46,598 nt of DNA from Miltoncostaea oceani (GTDB lineage Bacteria > Actinomycetota > Thermoleophilia > Miltoncostaeales > Miltoncostaeaceae). A program made the translations under genes and the position numbers. Shown piece after piece: positions 1-8,177 of the stretch. Under the pieces are notes generated by a model. It saw only the letters and a program-made list of their open reading frames with translations, was not told where the DNA came from and ran no database searches. The stretch spans positions 1-46,598 of the forward strand of contig NZ_CP064358.1 in assembly GCF_018141545.1 (NCBI RefSeq). The letters are read 5' to 3'. Each line of letters begins with the position of its first letter. Positions within the stretch are counted from its first letter, which is position 1.

Positions 1-79
1 ATCGGGGCGATGGGGGAGGGCCCCGAGATCCCGCTGGCGATGCGGTGTTGCGCATGGTAGGACGGACTTCGTGCCGATG

Positions 80-110
80 TTGACAACCGAGGGACGGGCT
101 CCTGTAGGGT
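80..110 (+). promoter_or_regulatory. Putative sigma70-type promoter of the TRAP operon
   Basis: A perfect -35 hexamer TTGACA (80-85) is followed after 19 nt by TAGGGT (105-110), a TAnnnT -10 box of actinobacterial type. Transcription would start near 117, leaving a leader of about 100 nt before the GTG at 220. Bases 1-79 show no gene I can support. The 19-nt spacer is slightly long. Confidence 0.5.
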
Positions 111-219
111 CGCGCCGATTCGAGGGTCCCCGTCGATGCCCGCAGACCCCCTCGGAGGGGCGGTGCGCGGGGCGTCTCGGCTCACTTTTTCCCGCGTGAT
201 CGAGACAAGGGGGACGACG

Positions 220-1326
220 GTGAGAACACGCTCGTGGGGCTGGCGCCTTGCGGCGATGGCGGCCTGCGCGGTGCTGGCGGTCGGGGTGGCCGCATGCGGC
301 GACGACGACGACGGTGACGCCGCCGACACCACCGGATCCGGCGACGCAGAGATCACGCTGCGGCTCGGTTACGTCACGGCGCCGGAGCACCCGTACGGCA
401 TCGCCATCGACAACTTCATCAAGGAGGTCGACACGGCCTCCGGCGGGTCCATCGCCATCGAGGCCCTCCCCAACTACCAGGGCGGCGACGTGCCGCTGCT
501 CCAGGACGTCCGCGGCGGCGCGGTCGACATGGCCTCGGTGTCCTCCGCGGTGTGGGGGACCCAGGGCGTCAACTGCTTCGACGCGCTGCAGGCCCTCGGC
601 CTGATCACCCGCTACGACCTCGAGCGCGAGGTCATCACCGGCCCGATCGGCGAGGAGATGCTCGCCTGCACCGACGCCGTCGGCCTGAAGGGCCTCGGCA
701 TCCACGAGGGCGGCCTCCGCAAGCCGCTCGGCGCGAAGAAGGCCCTGACGAGCCCCGCCGACTTCGACGGCCTCACCATCCGGACCCCCGAGTCCGGGGT
801 GCTGGAGACCGGCATCCGCGCCCTCGGCGCCGACCCGACCGCGATCCCGCTGCCCGACACCTACGCCGCCCTCCGCGACGGCACCGTCGACGGGATGGAG
901 GCCAACCTCGGCCTGATCCAGACGGTCAAGCTCTACGAGGTCGCCGACTTCGTCACCGCGAACGTCAACCTCTGGCCGTTCCCGACGGTCCTCGTCATGA
1001 ACCAGGCCAAGTTCGACGCCCTCAGCGCCGACCAGCAGGCGATCATCACCGACGCCGCCGCGAACATCGCCGGCTTCTCGATCGACTTCTTCGAGGCGCC
1101 GAGCGAGCTCGTCACGACGCTCTGCGGGGAGGGCCTGAAGTTCGCCATCGCCAGCGACGCCGACCTCACCGCCTTCGGGAAGGTGTCCGAGACCGTCGTC
1201 ACCGAGCTCTCCAAGGACGCCGAGACGAAGGGCTTCATCGACCAGATCCAGGCGCTCAAGGACGGCCTGCCGGCCCCGCCGGCACCCGCCCCCCTGCCCG
1301 ACGGCTGCGCGGCACCCGCCGGCTGA
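220..1326 (+). CDS. TRAP transporter solute-binding lipoprotein (DctP family)
   Basis: Binding component of a tripartite ATP-independent periplasmic (TRAP) transporter. It captures an organic acid or similar solute outside the membrane for the DctQM permease encoded next. The protein is 368 aa from GTG 220. That start is preferred over upstream in-frame starts (136, 196) because AAGGGGG lies 7 nt ahead and the product then opens with a basic, hydrophobic lipoprotein signal (lipobox V23-A-A-C26) followed by an acidic GDDDD linker. The mature part has the DctP pattern: LGYVTAPEHPYG near the N-terminus, GLTIRTPESG with the conserved Arg, and the region ending DGMEANLG that faces the ligand. Substrate cannot be told from sequence. 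A strong hairpin follows the gene, so it may be made in excess over the permease. Confidence 0.9.
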   Translation: MRTRSWGWRLAAMAACAVLAVGVAACGDDDDGDAADTTGSGDAEITLRLGYVTAPEHPYGIAIDNFIKEVDTASGGSIAIEALPNYQGGDVPLLQDVRGGAVDMASVSSAVWGTQGVNCFDALQALGLITRYDLEREVITGPIGEEMLACTDAVGLKGLGIHEGGLRKPLGAKKALTSPADFDGLTIRTPESGVLETGIRALGADPTAIPLPDTYAALRDGTVDGMEANLGLIQTVKLYEVADFVTANVNLWPFPTVLVMNQAKFDALSADQQAIITDAAANIAGFSIDFFEAPSELVTTLCGEGLKFAIASDADLTAFGKVSETVVTELSKDAETKGFIDQIQALKDGLPAPPAPAPLPDGCAAPAG

Positions 1327-1342
1327 CCCGGGGCGCGTCGTC

Positions 1343-1369
1343 GGCCCGGCCCCGACACGGGGCCGGGCC
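1343..1369 (+). terminator. 12-bp hairpin, likely attenuator/terminator
   Basis: GGCCCGGCCCCG (1343-1354) pairs perfectly with 1358-1369 across a 3-nt ACA loop. There is no U tract. It lies between the binding-protein and permease genes, so it probably terminates part of the transcription or protects the upstream mRNA end. Confidence 0.65.
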
Positions 1370-1384
1370 GGCACGGGCCGGGGT

Positions 1385-1390
1385 TAGGCT
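1385..1390 (+). promoter_or_regulatory. -10 box for an apparently leaderless permease transcript
   Basis: TAGGCT ends 9 nt before the ATG at 1400, the geometry of actinobacterial leaderless transcripts. No Shine-Dalgarno is visible ahead of the ATG. With the hairpin upstream, this suggests the permease has its own promoter. Confidence 0.4.
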
Positions 1391-1399
1391 CTGGCACCG

Positions 1400-3388
1400 A
1401 TGACGACGACCGCCCACGAACCCGTCGGCGTGCCGCCCCCCACCACGGTGGCCGTCCTCGCGGGCGTCGAGCGGTGGCTGGGGGTCTACTCCCAGGCCGC
1501 CGTCCGGATCGCCTCGGTGGGGGCGGTCATCTCCGCGACGATCGCCCTCCTCGCCGTCGTCGGGAACGTCTTCACCCGCCAGGTCCTCGGGTTCTCGATC
1601 TTCGGGGCGAACGAGCTCGCCAGCTTCGCGTTCCTCTGGACGATCTGGATGGGGGTGTCGCTCGCCGTGAAACGCGGCGCCGTCACCGTCATCACCCTCC
1701 TCTCGCACCACGGACCCGCCCTCTGGCAGCGGTCGGTGCGGACGTTCTCCGCGCTCAGCCTCGCGGTGTTCCTCGCCTACGCCTGCTACCGCTCCACCGA
1801 GTTCGCCCTCGGCCGGGGGGCGCCGGCGGGGGTGACGTCCGCCCTCGAGATCCCGTGGTTCTACCCGGTGGTCTCGATGGCCGTCGGCTTCTACTTCATC
1901 ACCCTCCACTACCTCCACGCCGTCGCCGGGGAGGCCCGCGTCGCGGCGCTCCGCGGCCGGGTCGGCCTGTACGAGGCCGCCACCGGCCTCGCCGGCGGCC
2001 TCGTCGTCGGCGCGGCGGTGTGGCTCGCCCTGTGGACGGTGCTCACCCTGGGGGCCGCCCCCCTCGTCGCCCTCGGGATCCTGTTCGTCGCCCTGACCCT
2101 CGCGGGGACCCCGATCGTCTTCATGCTCGCGATCGTCGGGATCATCGCGATGTTCTCGCCGTCGTTCCTCGGCCTGACGTTCTACCCCACCGTCGACCCG
2201 ATCACCCCGTTCTTCCAGAGCCAGTCGACGATGGGCCTGTCGGGCGGCAGCGAGCTGCTGGTGATCCTCATGTTCCTCATCGTCGCGGAGGTCATGAACG
2301 CCAGCGGCCTGTCAACCCGCCTCATCGCGTTCGCGGCGTCGCTCGTCGCCCACCTCCGCGGCGGGATGGCCTACGTCTGCCAGCTCACCTCGGCGGTCGT
2401 CTCGGGGATCTCCGGCTCCGCCCAGGCCGACGCGGCGATCATGACCCCCCTCCTCGTCCCGGCGATGGAGCGGGAGGGGTACCGCCGCGACGTCGCCGCC
2501 GCCGTCGTCGCGGGGGCGTCGATCAAGGGCCCCATCGGGCCGCTGTCGATCATGTTCATCGTCTACGGCATCGTGGTGCAGGGCCCGGCGGGGGCGTCGA
2601 TCTCGGCGCTGCTCCTGTCGGGGGTCGTCGCCGAGCTGCTCCTCCTGATCTTCCAGGCGGCGACGGTCTACGTCGTCGTCCGGCGGATGGACTTCCTCGT
2701 CCCCCGGCCGTTCGCGGGGTGGCGGGTCGTCGGCCGCACCGGCCTCGACGCCCTCCCGGTGCTCGCGATCCCGGTGGTGATCCTCGGCGGCATCTTCACC
2801 GGCGTCTTCACCCCGTCGGAGTCGGGGGCGATCGCCGCCCTCGTCACCATCGGCCTCGCCCTCTTCTGGTACGCCAGCCTGTCGCCGCTGCAGCTGCCGG
2901 CGGTGATCATCGCGGCCGCCGTCGAGACCGGCATCGTGATGCTCCTCCTCGGCGACTCGTCGATCCTCGCGAAGGCCCTGTTCATCAACGGCTTCGGCAC
3001 CGACGTCCAGGAGTTCCTCACCGGGATCACCGACAACAAGTACGTGTTCCTGCTGGTCGTGAACGTCCTGCTGCTGGCCGTCGGGATCTTCATCGAACCC
3101 CTCCCGGCCGTCTACATCCTCGCCCCGTTCCTCGCCCCCGTCGCGGTCCTCGAGTACGGCATCGACCCCGTCCACTTCGGGTTGATCATGGTCTTCAACC
3201 TGGTGCTCGCCCTCATCCACCCGCCGATCGGGCTGGTGATCTTCCTCGTGTCGAGCATCGCGAAGGTCTCGGTGGAGCGGTTGTCGGTGATGATCCTCCC
3301 GTGGCTCGCGGTCAGCCTGCTCGTCCTGTTCCTCATCACCTACCTCCCGAGCGAGGCCGTGCTCGTCCTCTCGAACCTGCTCGAGTGA
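1400..3388 (+). CDS. TRAP transporter fused DctQ-DctM permease
   Basis: Membrane part of the TRAP transporter, 662 aa, combining the small DctQ subunit (about residues 20-185, four hydrophobic segments, with the ANELASFAFLW motif) and the large DctM subunit (about 200-662, many hydrophobic segments) in one chain. It imports the solute delivered by the upstream binding protein, driven by a sodium or proton gradient. DctM-type features include the GLSGGSELL stretch, the SGISGSAQAD loop and the motif around GVFTPSESGAIAAL. Fused QM permeases are well known. There is no Shine-Dalgarno, but a -10-like TAGGCT lies 9 nt upstream. The stop overlaps the next gene by 4 nt (GTGA), so translation is probably coupled. 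Confidence 0.92.
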   Translation: MTTTAHEPVGVPPPTTVAVLAGVERWLGVYSQAAVRIASVGAVISATIALLAVVGNVFTRQVLGFSIFGANELASFAFLWTIWMGVSLAVKRGAVTVITLLSHHGPALWQRSVRTFSALSLAVFLAYACYRSTEFALGRGAPAGVTSALEIPWFYPVVSMAVGFYFITLHYLHAVAGEARVAALRGRVGLYEAATGLAGGLVVGAAVWLALWTVLTLGAAPLVALGILFVALTLAGTPIVFMLAIVGIIAMFSPSFLGLTFYPTVDPITPFFQSQSTMGLSGGSELLVILMFLIVAEVMNASGLSTRLIAFAASLVAHLRGGMAYVCQLTSAVVSGISGSAQADAAIMTPLLVPAMEREGYRRDVAAAVVAGASIKGPIGPLSIMFIVYGIVVQGPAGASISALLLSGVVAELLLLIFQAATVYVVVRRMDFLVPRPFAGWRVVGRTGLDALPVLAIPVVILGGIFTGVFTPSESGAIAALVTIGLALFWYASLSPLQLPAVIIAAAVETGIVMLLLGDSSILAKALFINGFGTDVQEFLTGITDNKYVFLLVVNVLLLAVGIFIEPLPAVYILAPFLAPVAVLEYGIDPVHFGLIMVFNLVLALIHPPIGLVIFLVSSIAKVSVERLSVMILPWLAVSLLVLFLITYLPSEAVLVLSNLLE

Positions 3389-4287
3389 GGACCGCCACCG
3401 CCCTCGGCGCGGGGGCGATGGTCTGCTGGGGGGTCGCGTACGTGCCCTCCGCCTGGCTGGTCGAGACGTGGCCGCCGCTGGTGGCGGCCGGCGCGCGCCT
3501 CGGCCTCGGCGGCCTGCTGCTGCTGGGCCTCCTCGCCGTCCTCCACCGGCCGCTGCGGCCCGGGGTGGGGGTGGGGACCGTCGGGTGGCTCGCGTTCACA
3601 CAGTCCGTCCTCTTCTACGGCGCGACGTTCTGGGGGATCGCCCACGCCGGCGCCGGCCTCGCGGCGGTCCTCGCCAACACGGACGCCCTCTTCGTCGCCG
3701 TCCTCGCCGCCGCCGTCCTCGGCGAGCGGCTCTGGCCGGTGCAGTGGGCGGGCCTCCTCGTCGGCCTCGCCGGGGCGGCGGTCGTGGTGTGGGAGGGGCC
3801 CCTCTGGCCGCCCGCCCTGTCGGGGACGGCGCTGGTGGTCGTCGGCGGGGCGGTGGCGTGGAGCGTCGGCACCGTCGTCGTCGCCCGCGGCGTCCGCGCC
3901 GAGGGGGACCCCCTCGCCCTCGCCGGGTGGCAGATGCTCGCCGGGGGGGTGGTGCTGTGCCTCGCCGGCCTCGCCTGGGAGGGCCCGCCGGACGCCGCCG
4001 GGGCACGGGAGCTCGGCCTCGTCGTCGCCCTCGCCGTCGTCGGCTCCGCCGCGCCGTTCGCGTTGTTCTACCTCGCCCTCACCCGCGCCCCCGCGGCGGA
4101 GGTGTCGGCGTGGTTCTTCCTCGTCCCCGTCATCGGGGTCCTCAGCGCCTGGCCGCTGCTGGGGGAGGAGCCGACGCTGCAGCTCCTCGCGGGGATGGTC
4201 GGGGTCTGCGCCGGCCTGTGGATGGTGATGGGGATCCGGCACGGCCGCCCCGGGAGGGCGTTGGTAGACTCGACGGCACCGCCGTGA
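3385..4287 (+). CDS. EamA/DMT-superfamily transporter
   Basis: Predicted drug/metabolite exporter of the EamA type, 300 aa, with about ten hydrophobic segments in two repeated halves. The two halves show the typical helix ends ERLWPVQWAGLLVGLAGAAVV and a second copy ending EEPTLQLLAGMVGVCAGLW. The start is the GTG whose TGA overlaps the permease stop (GTGA, 3385-3388); the sequence is colinear with EamA proteins from VRTATALGAGAMVCWG onward. Export substrate is unknown. It probably travels with the TRAP genes as one transcript. Confidence 0.85.
   Translation: MRTATALGAGAMVCWGVAYVPSAWLVETWPPLVAAGARLGLGGLLLLGLLAVLHRPLRPGVGVGTVGWLAFTQSVLFYGATFWGIAHAGAGLAAVLANTDALFVAVLAAAVLGERLWPVQWAGLLVGLAGAAVVVWEGPLWPPALSGTALVVVGGAVAWSVGTVVVARGVRAEGDPLALAGWQMLAGGVVLCLAGLAWEGPPDAAGARELGLVVALAVVGSAAPFALFYLALTRAPAAEVSAWFFLVPVIGVLSAWPLLGEEPTLQLLAGMVGVCAGLWMVMGIRHGRPGRALVDSTAPP
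4265..4270 (+). promoter_or_regulatory. Possible -10 box (TAGACT) for cofD
   Basis: TAGACT lies inside the end of the EamA gene, 42 nt before the cofD GTG. The same hexamer recurs upstream of several other genes here (16738, 24790, and minus strand 16721). No clear -35 was found, so this is a weak call. Confidence 0.3.
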
Positions 4288-4312
4288 GCACCCCACCACC
4301 CGCTCGACGCAC

Positions 4313-5236
4313 GTGATCCTCGTCCTGTCGGGCGGCACCGGCGGCTCGAAGATGGTCGACGGCCTCGCCCGGGTCCACGGCCAGGCGGGCCTCGTCGCGA
4401 TCGTCAACACCGGCGACGACGGGGACTTCTACGGGCTGCGGGTCTGCCCCGACCTCGACATCTGCACCTACGTCCTCGCCGGCGTCGTCGCCGACCGCGG
4501 GTGGGGGTACGCCGACGACACCTTCCGCCTCCTCGAGGGCCTCGCCACCTACGGCCGGGAGTCGTGGTTCGGCCTCGGCGACCGCGACCTCGCCACCCAC
4601 CTGCACCGCACCCTCCGCCTCGCCGAGGGCGCCGGCCTCACCGAGGTGACCGCCGAGATCTGCGCCCGGCTGGGGGTGGAGGCGACGCTCCTGCCGATGA
4701 GCGACGACCCCGTGCGGACGCGGATCACCACCCCCGGCGGGGAGCGCACCTTCCAGGAGTACCTCGTCCGGGACGGGGCCCGGGACGACATCACGGGGAT
4801 CGTCATGGAGGGGGTCGCGGACGCCGCCCCCGCCCCCGGCCTGCTGGCCGCGATCGCCGAGGCCGAGCGGATCGTCATCGCCCCCTCCAGCCCCGTCGTC
4901 TCGATCGGGACGATCCTCGCCGTCCCCGGGGTGCGCGACGCCCTCGCCGCCCGCCGCGCCGACTGCGTCGCCGTCACCCCGATCATCGGCGGCGCCCCCG
5001 TCGAGGGCCCCGCCGCCCGGTTCCTCGCCGGCGCCGGCTACCCCGAGTGCTCCGCCACCCAGATGGCCCGCATCTACGCCGACGTCGCCGCGGTGTTCCT
5101 CCTCGACTCCTCCGACGCCGCGGAGGCCCCCGCCGTCGCCGCCCTCGACGTCCGGCCGGTGCTCACCGACGTCCTCATGCCCGACCACGCCGCCCGGGCC
5201 CGCCTCGCGGCGGAGGCCCTCGGGGCGCTCCCGTGA
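4313..5236 (+). CDS. cofD: 2-phospho-L-lactate transferase (CofD/FbiA)
   Basis: F420 biosynthesis: transfers the phospholactyl (or, in many bacteria, phosphoenolpyruvyl) moiety from the GDP-activated donor made by CofC to the deazaflavin Fo, giving F420-0 or its dehydro form. It is 307 aa, normal for the family. Visible family motifs are LSGGTGGSKMVDGL at the N-terminus, NTGDDGDFYGL, CPDLDICTYVLAG, the WFGLGDRDLATH segment and LPMSDDPVRTRI. The start is GTG 4313, where the product begins directly with the nucleotide-binding strand. It overlaps cofC by 4 nt, and cofC overlaps cofE, so cofDCE form a tightly coupled trio. Confidence 0.95.
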   Translation: MILVLSGGTGGSKMVDGLARVHGQAGLVAIVNTGDDGDFYGLRVCPDLDICTYVLAGVVADRGWGYADDTFRLLEGLATYGRESWFGLGDRDLATHLHRTLRLAEGAGLTEVTAEICARLGVEATLLPMSDDPVRTRITTPGGERTFQEYLVRDGARDDITGIVMEGVADAAPAPGLLAAIAEAERIVIAPSSPVVSIGTILAVPGVRDALAARRADCVAVTPIIGGAPVEGPAARFLAGAGYPECSATQMARIYADVAAVFLLDSSDAAEAPAVAALDVRPVLTDVLMPDHAARARLAAEALGALP

Positions 5237-5913
5237 GCGGCGGCGTCTGGGCGGTCATCCCCGTGAAGCCCCTGCGGGGGGCGCTGCGGCGGCTCACCTC
5301 CGCCCTCGAGGCACCCGTCCGCCGTGAGCTGCAGGTCGCGATGCTCACCGACGTCCTCGGCGCGTGCGCGGGGACGGGGGACCTCGCCGGGGTCATGATC
5401 GTCACCTCCGACCCCGACGCCGCCGCCCTCGGCGCCGCCATCGCCGGCGCCCGCGTCGTCCCCGACCACGACCCACCCCGCGGCATGAACGCCGCCGTCG
5501 CCCGCGGCCTCGTCGCCGTCGCCGCCGAACGCGCCGACGCGGCCCTCGTCCTCACCGCCGACCTCCCGCTCGCCCGGCCCGAGGACATCGCCGCGATCAT
5601 CGCCGCCGGCCCCGCCGCCCCGTCCGCGCTGCTCGTGCCGTCCGCCGACGGCACCGGCACCAACGCGATGCTGCTGCGGCCCCCCGCGGCCCTCGCCCCC
5701 CGCCTCGGCCCCGACTCCTACGCCCGCCACACCGTCCAGGCGGCCCGCCGCGGCCTGCCCGTCACCCGGCTGGAGCTCCCCCGGCTGGCGCTCGACATCG
5801 ACACCCCCGCCGACCTCACCACCCTCGTCGGGACCGGGACGGCGTGCGCCACCCTCGAGGTCTGCGGGCGCCTGCGGATCACCGAGCGCCTCGAGGCGGG
5901 GAGCGTCCTCTGA
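5233..5913 (+). CDS. cofC: Phospholactate/PEP guanylyltransferase (CofC/FbiD)
   Basis: Activates 2-phospho-L-lactate or phosphoenolpyruvate with GTP for CofD. It is 226 aa, with the nucleotidyltransferase fold: VWAVIPVKPLRGALRRL at the start, the central VLTADLPLARPEDI with the metal-binding Asp, TGTNAMLLRPP, and a C-terminal LALDIDTPADL. The start GTG 5233 overlaps the cofD stop (GTGA). In the usual VKPLxxAKSRL motif the Lys is replaced (VKPLRGALRRL). Which donor substrate it prefers cannot be decided here. Confidence 0.9.
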   Translation: MSGGVWAVIPVKPLRGALRRLTSALEAPVRRELQVAMLTDVLGACAGTGDLAGVMIVTSDPDAAALGAAIAGARVVPDHDPPRGMNAAVARGLVAVAAERADAALVLTADLPLARPEDIAAIIAAGPAAPSALLVPSADGTGTNAMLLRPPAALAPRLGPDSYARHTVQAARRGLPVTRLELPRLALDIDTPADLTTLVGTGTACATLEVCGRLRITERLEAGSVL

Positions 5914-6647
5914 GGCTCTGGCCGCTGTCGGCGTTGCCGGAGGTGGTGCCCGGCGACGACCTCGCCGGCATGCTCGCCGACCGCGCCGTCCCCGAGGGGA
6001 TGGCCCCCGGGGACGTCCTCATGCTCGCCCACAAGGTCGTCTCGAAGGCGGAGGGACGGATCGTCGCCCTCGCCGACGTCACCGCCGGCCCCGCCGCCCG
6101 GGCCCTGGCGGAGGAGACCGGCAAGACCCCCGCCCTCTGCGAGCTGATCCTCTCCGAGAGCCGCCGCATCGTCCGCCGCCGCCGGAGCCTCCTCGTCTGC
6201 GAGACCCACCACGGCTTCGTCTGCGCGAACGCCGGGATCGACTCCTCCAACGCCCCCGACGGCACCGTCGTCCTCCTCCCCGTCGACCCCGACGCATCCG
6301 CCCGGGGCCTCCAGGCCCGCCTGGCGGCGGCGGTGGGGGGGAGGGTCGGCGTCATCGTCATCGACACCCACGGCCGGCCGTTCCGGCGGGGCCTCGTGAA
6401 CGTCGCGATCGGCGTCGCCGGGTTCGCCCCCGTCATCGACCACCGCGGGGAGCGGGACCGCTCCGGCCGCGTCCTCGTCGCCACCGACCAGGCGATCGCC
6501 GACGAGCTCGCCGCGGCGGCGGGGATCTACCTCGGCAAGGACGCCGGGACCCCGGCGGTGGTCGCCTCCGGCGTCGCGACGGAACCGTCACCCGGTGGGG
6601 CGCACCTCCTGGTCCGCGACCCGGAGCATGACCTCTTTCGCACTTAA
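5910..6647 (+). CDS. cofE: Coenzyme F420-0:L-glutamate ligase (CofE/FbiB N-domain), CTG start
   Basis: Adds the glutamate tail to F420-0 using GTP. It is 245 aa, a stand-alone CofE without the C-terminal nitroreductase-like domain of mycobacterial FbiB. Family features are PEVVPGDDLA at the N-terminus, GDVLMLAHKVVSKAEGR, CETHHGFVCANAGIDSSN and VIDTHGRPFRRGLVNVAIG. The conserved region begins directly after the cofC stop, and the frame offers no earlier ATG, GTG or TTG. The best start is CTG 5910, which overlaps the cofC stop (CTGA) and has a GGGGAG Shine-Dalgarno 6 nt upstream. Lacking the FbiB C-domain, another enzyme would have to reduce dehydro-F420 if PEP is the donor. Confidence 0.9.
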   Translation: MRLWPLSALPEVVPGDDLAGMLADRAVPEGMAPGDVLMLAHKVVSKAEGRIVALADVTAGPAARALAEETGKTPALCELILSESRRIVRRRRSLLVCETHHGFVCANAGIDSSNAPDGTVVLLPVDPDASARGLQARLAAAVGGRVGVIVIDTHGRPFRRGLVNVAIGVAGFAPVIDHRGERDRSGRVLVATDQAIADELAAAAGIYLGKDAGTPAVVASGVATEPSPGGAHLLVRDPEHDLFRT

Positions 6648-6679
6648 CCCCCGGCGTCTGGCGGGAGCCGCCCCACGCG

Positions 6680-6685
6680 CATAAT
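6680..6685 (+). promoter_or_regulatory. Putative -10 box of the ferredoxin reductase gene
   Basis: CATAAT lies in the short gap after cofE in otherwise GC-rich DNA. The -35 region about 17 nt upstream (TCTGGC) is weak. The leader to ATG 6735 would be about 40 nt. Confidence 0.4.
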
Positions 6686-6734
6686 GTGCGCCACTCGACA
6701 CCGTCGACTGCCGACGACCGACCCCGGAGAGTCC

Positions 6735-8177
6735 ATGCAGGGAGATCTCGGCACCCCGGACGCGCCGCTGCGCGTGGCCATCATCGGATCGGGGCCCTCG
6801 GGCTTCTACGCCGCGGAGCACCTCCAGGAGCAGGACCACCTCGAGGTGCAGATCGACATGTACGACCGCCTCCCGACCCCGTTCGGGCTCGTCCGCGGCG
6901 GCGTCGCACCCGACCACCAGAAGATCAAGTCGGTCACCCGCGTCTACGACAAGATCGCCGCGCACCCCGAGTTCCGCTTCTACGGCAACGTGGAGATGGG
7001 CCGCGACCTCACCCACGCCGACCTGTCGGCGTACTACCACGCGATCATCTACGCCGTCGGCGCCCGCACCGACCGGCGGATGGGGATCCCCCGCGAGCAC
7101 CTCCCCGGCAGCCACTCCGCCACCGAGTTCGTCGGCTGGTACAACGCCCACCCCGACTTCCGGAGCCTCGGCTTCGACCTCACGTCGCGGAGCGCGGCGG
7201 TGGTCGGCAACGGCAACGTCGCGATGGACCTCGCCCGGATCCTCGCGAGCCCCCGCGACGTGCTCGCCCAGACCGACATCGCCGAGCACGCCCTCCACGC
7301 CCTCGAGGGCAACGGCATCGAGGAGATCCACGTCCTCGGACGCCGCGGACCGGCGCAGGCGGCGTTCACCAACAAGGAGCTGAAGGAGCTCGGTGAGCTC
7401 CCCGGCGTCGACGTCGTCGTCGACCCCGCCGACGTCGCCCTCGACCCCCTCAGCGCCGCCGCCGTCGCGCGGACCCCGAACCGCACCCGCGACCGCAACC
7501 TCGACCTCCTCCGGGAGTTCTCGGAGCGGCCCCTCACCGGCGCCCCCCGGCGGATCGTCCTGCACTTCCTCGTGTCGCCCGTCGAGATCGTCGGGACCGA
7601 GCGCGTCGAGGCCCTCCGGATCGTCCACAACGAGCTGTACGAGAGCGAGGACGGCTCGATCCGCCCCCGCCCGACGGAGCGGATCACGACGATCCCCCTC
7701 GGGCTGGTGTTCCGGGCGATCGGCTACCAGGGCGTCCCGCTGCCGGGGATCCCGTTCGACGCGATGCGCGGCGTCATCCCCAACGAGCAGGGCCGCATCA
7801 TCGACCCCGCCACCGGCGGCCCCGTCGAGGGCGAGTACGTCGTCGGGTGGATCAAGCGCGGACCGCAGGGGATCATCGGGACGAACAAGCCCGACTCCCA
7901 GGAGACCGTCGACGCCCTCCTCGCCGACCTCACCTCCGGGAACCTCCACAAGCAGGAGGTCCCCCCGCGGACGGTGCTGGAGCGGCTCCTCAGCGAACGC
8001 CGCCGCGACTTCGTCTCGTACGAGGACTGGCAGCTCATCGACCTGCTGGAGCAGGAGCGCGGCAAGGCGAGCGGCGCCCCCCGCGTGAAGTTCAGCAAGG
8101 TGGAGGAGATGCTCCACGCCCTCCAGGAGCGCAAGCTCGCCGCCGCCGAGGAGGCACGCGCCGAGGCGGAGGGCTAG
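6735..8177 (+). CDS. Ferredoxin/NADP reductase, FprA/adrenodoxin-reductase type
   Basis: FAD enzyme passing electrons between NADPH and ferredoxin, 480 aa, close to mycobacterial FprA in length and motifs. An FAD-binding VAIIGSGPSGFYAAEHL sits near residue 15, then PTPFGLVRGGVAPDHQ typical of this family, an NADP-binding VVGNGNVAMDLARIL, and near the C-terminus VGWIKRGPQGIIGTN. The start ATG 6735 is preceded by CGGAGAG at about 6 nt; an upstream ATG at 6684 has no ribosome site. The gene sits between the two F420 gene blocks. A supporting role in supplying electrons to radical SAM enzymes such as CofG/CofH is inference. Its TAG shares the CTAG palindrome with the stop of convergent cofH. Confidence 0.92.
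   Translation: MQGDLGTPDAPLRVAIIGSGPSGFYAAEHLQEQDHLEVQIDMYDRLPTPFGLVRGGVAPDHQKIKSVTRVYDKIAAHPEFRFYGNVEMGRDLTHADLSAYYHAIIYAVGARTDRRMGIPREHLPGSHSATEFVGWYNAHPDFRSLGFDLTSRSAAVVGNGNVAMDLARILASPRDVLAQTDIAEHALHALEGNGIEEIHVLGRRGPAQAAFTNKELKELGELPGVDVVVDPADVALDPLSAAAVARTPNRTRDRNLDLLREFSERPLTGAPRRIVLHFLVSPVEIVGTERVEALRIVHNELYESEDGSIRPRPTERITTIPLGLVFRAIGYQGVPLPGIPFDAMRGVIPNEQGRIIDPATGGPVEGEYVVGWIKRGPQGIIGTNKPDSQETVDALLADLTSGNLHKQEVPPRTVLERLLSERRRDFVSYEDWQLIDLLEQERGKASGAPRVKFSKVEEMLHALQERKLAAAEEARAEAEG

Noticed and set aside
2312-3220. Long open frame on the minus strand inside the TRAP permease gene
   Set aside because: Composition is the Asp/Glu/Arg/Gly-rich type that GC-rich antisense frames give; no motif, ribosome site or operon logic. 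Many similar frames were dismissed for the same reason.
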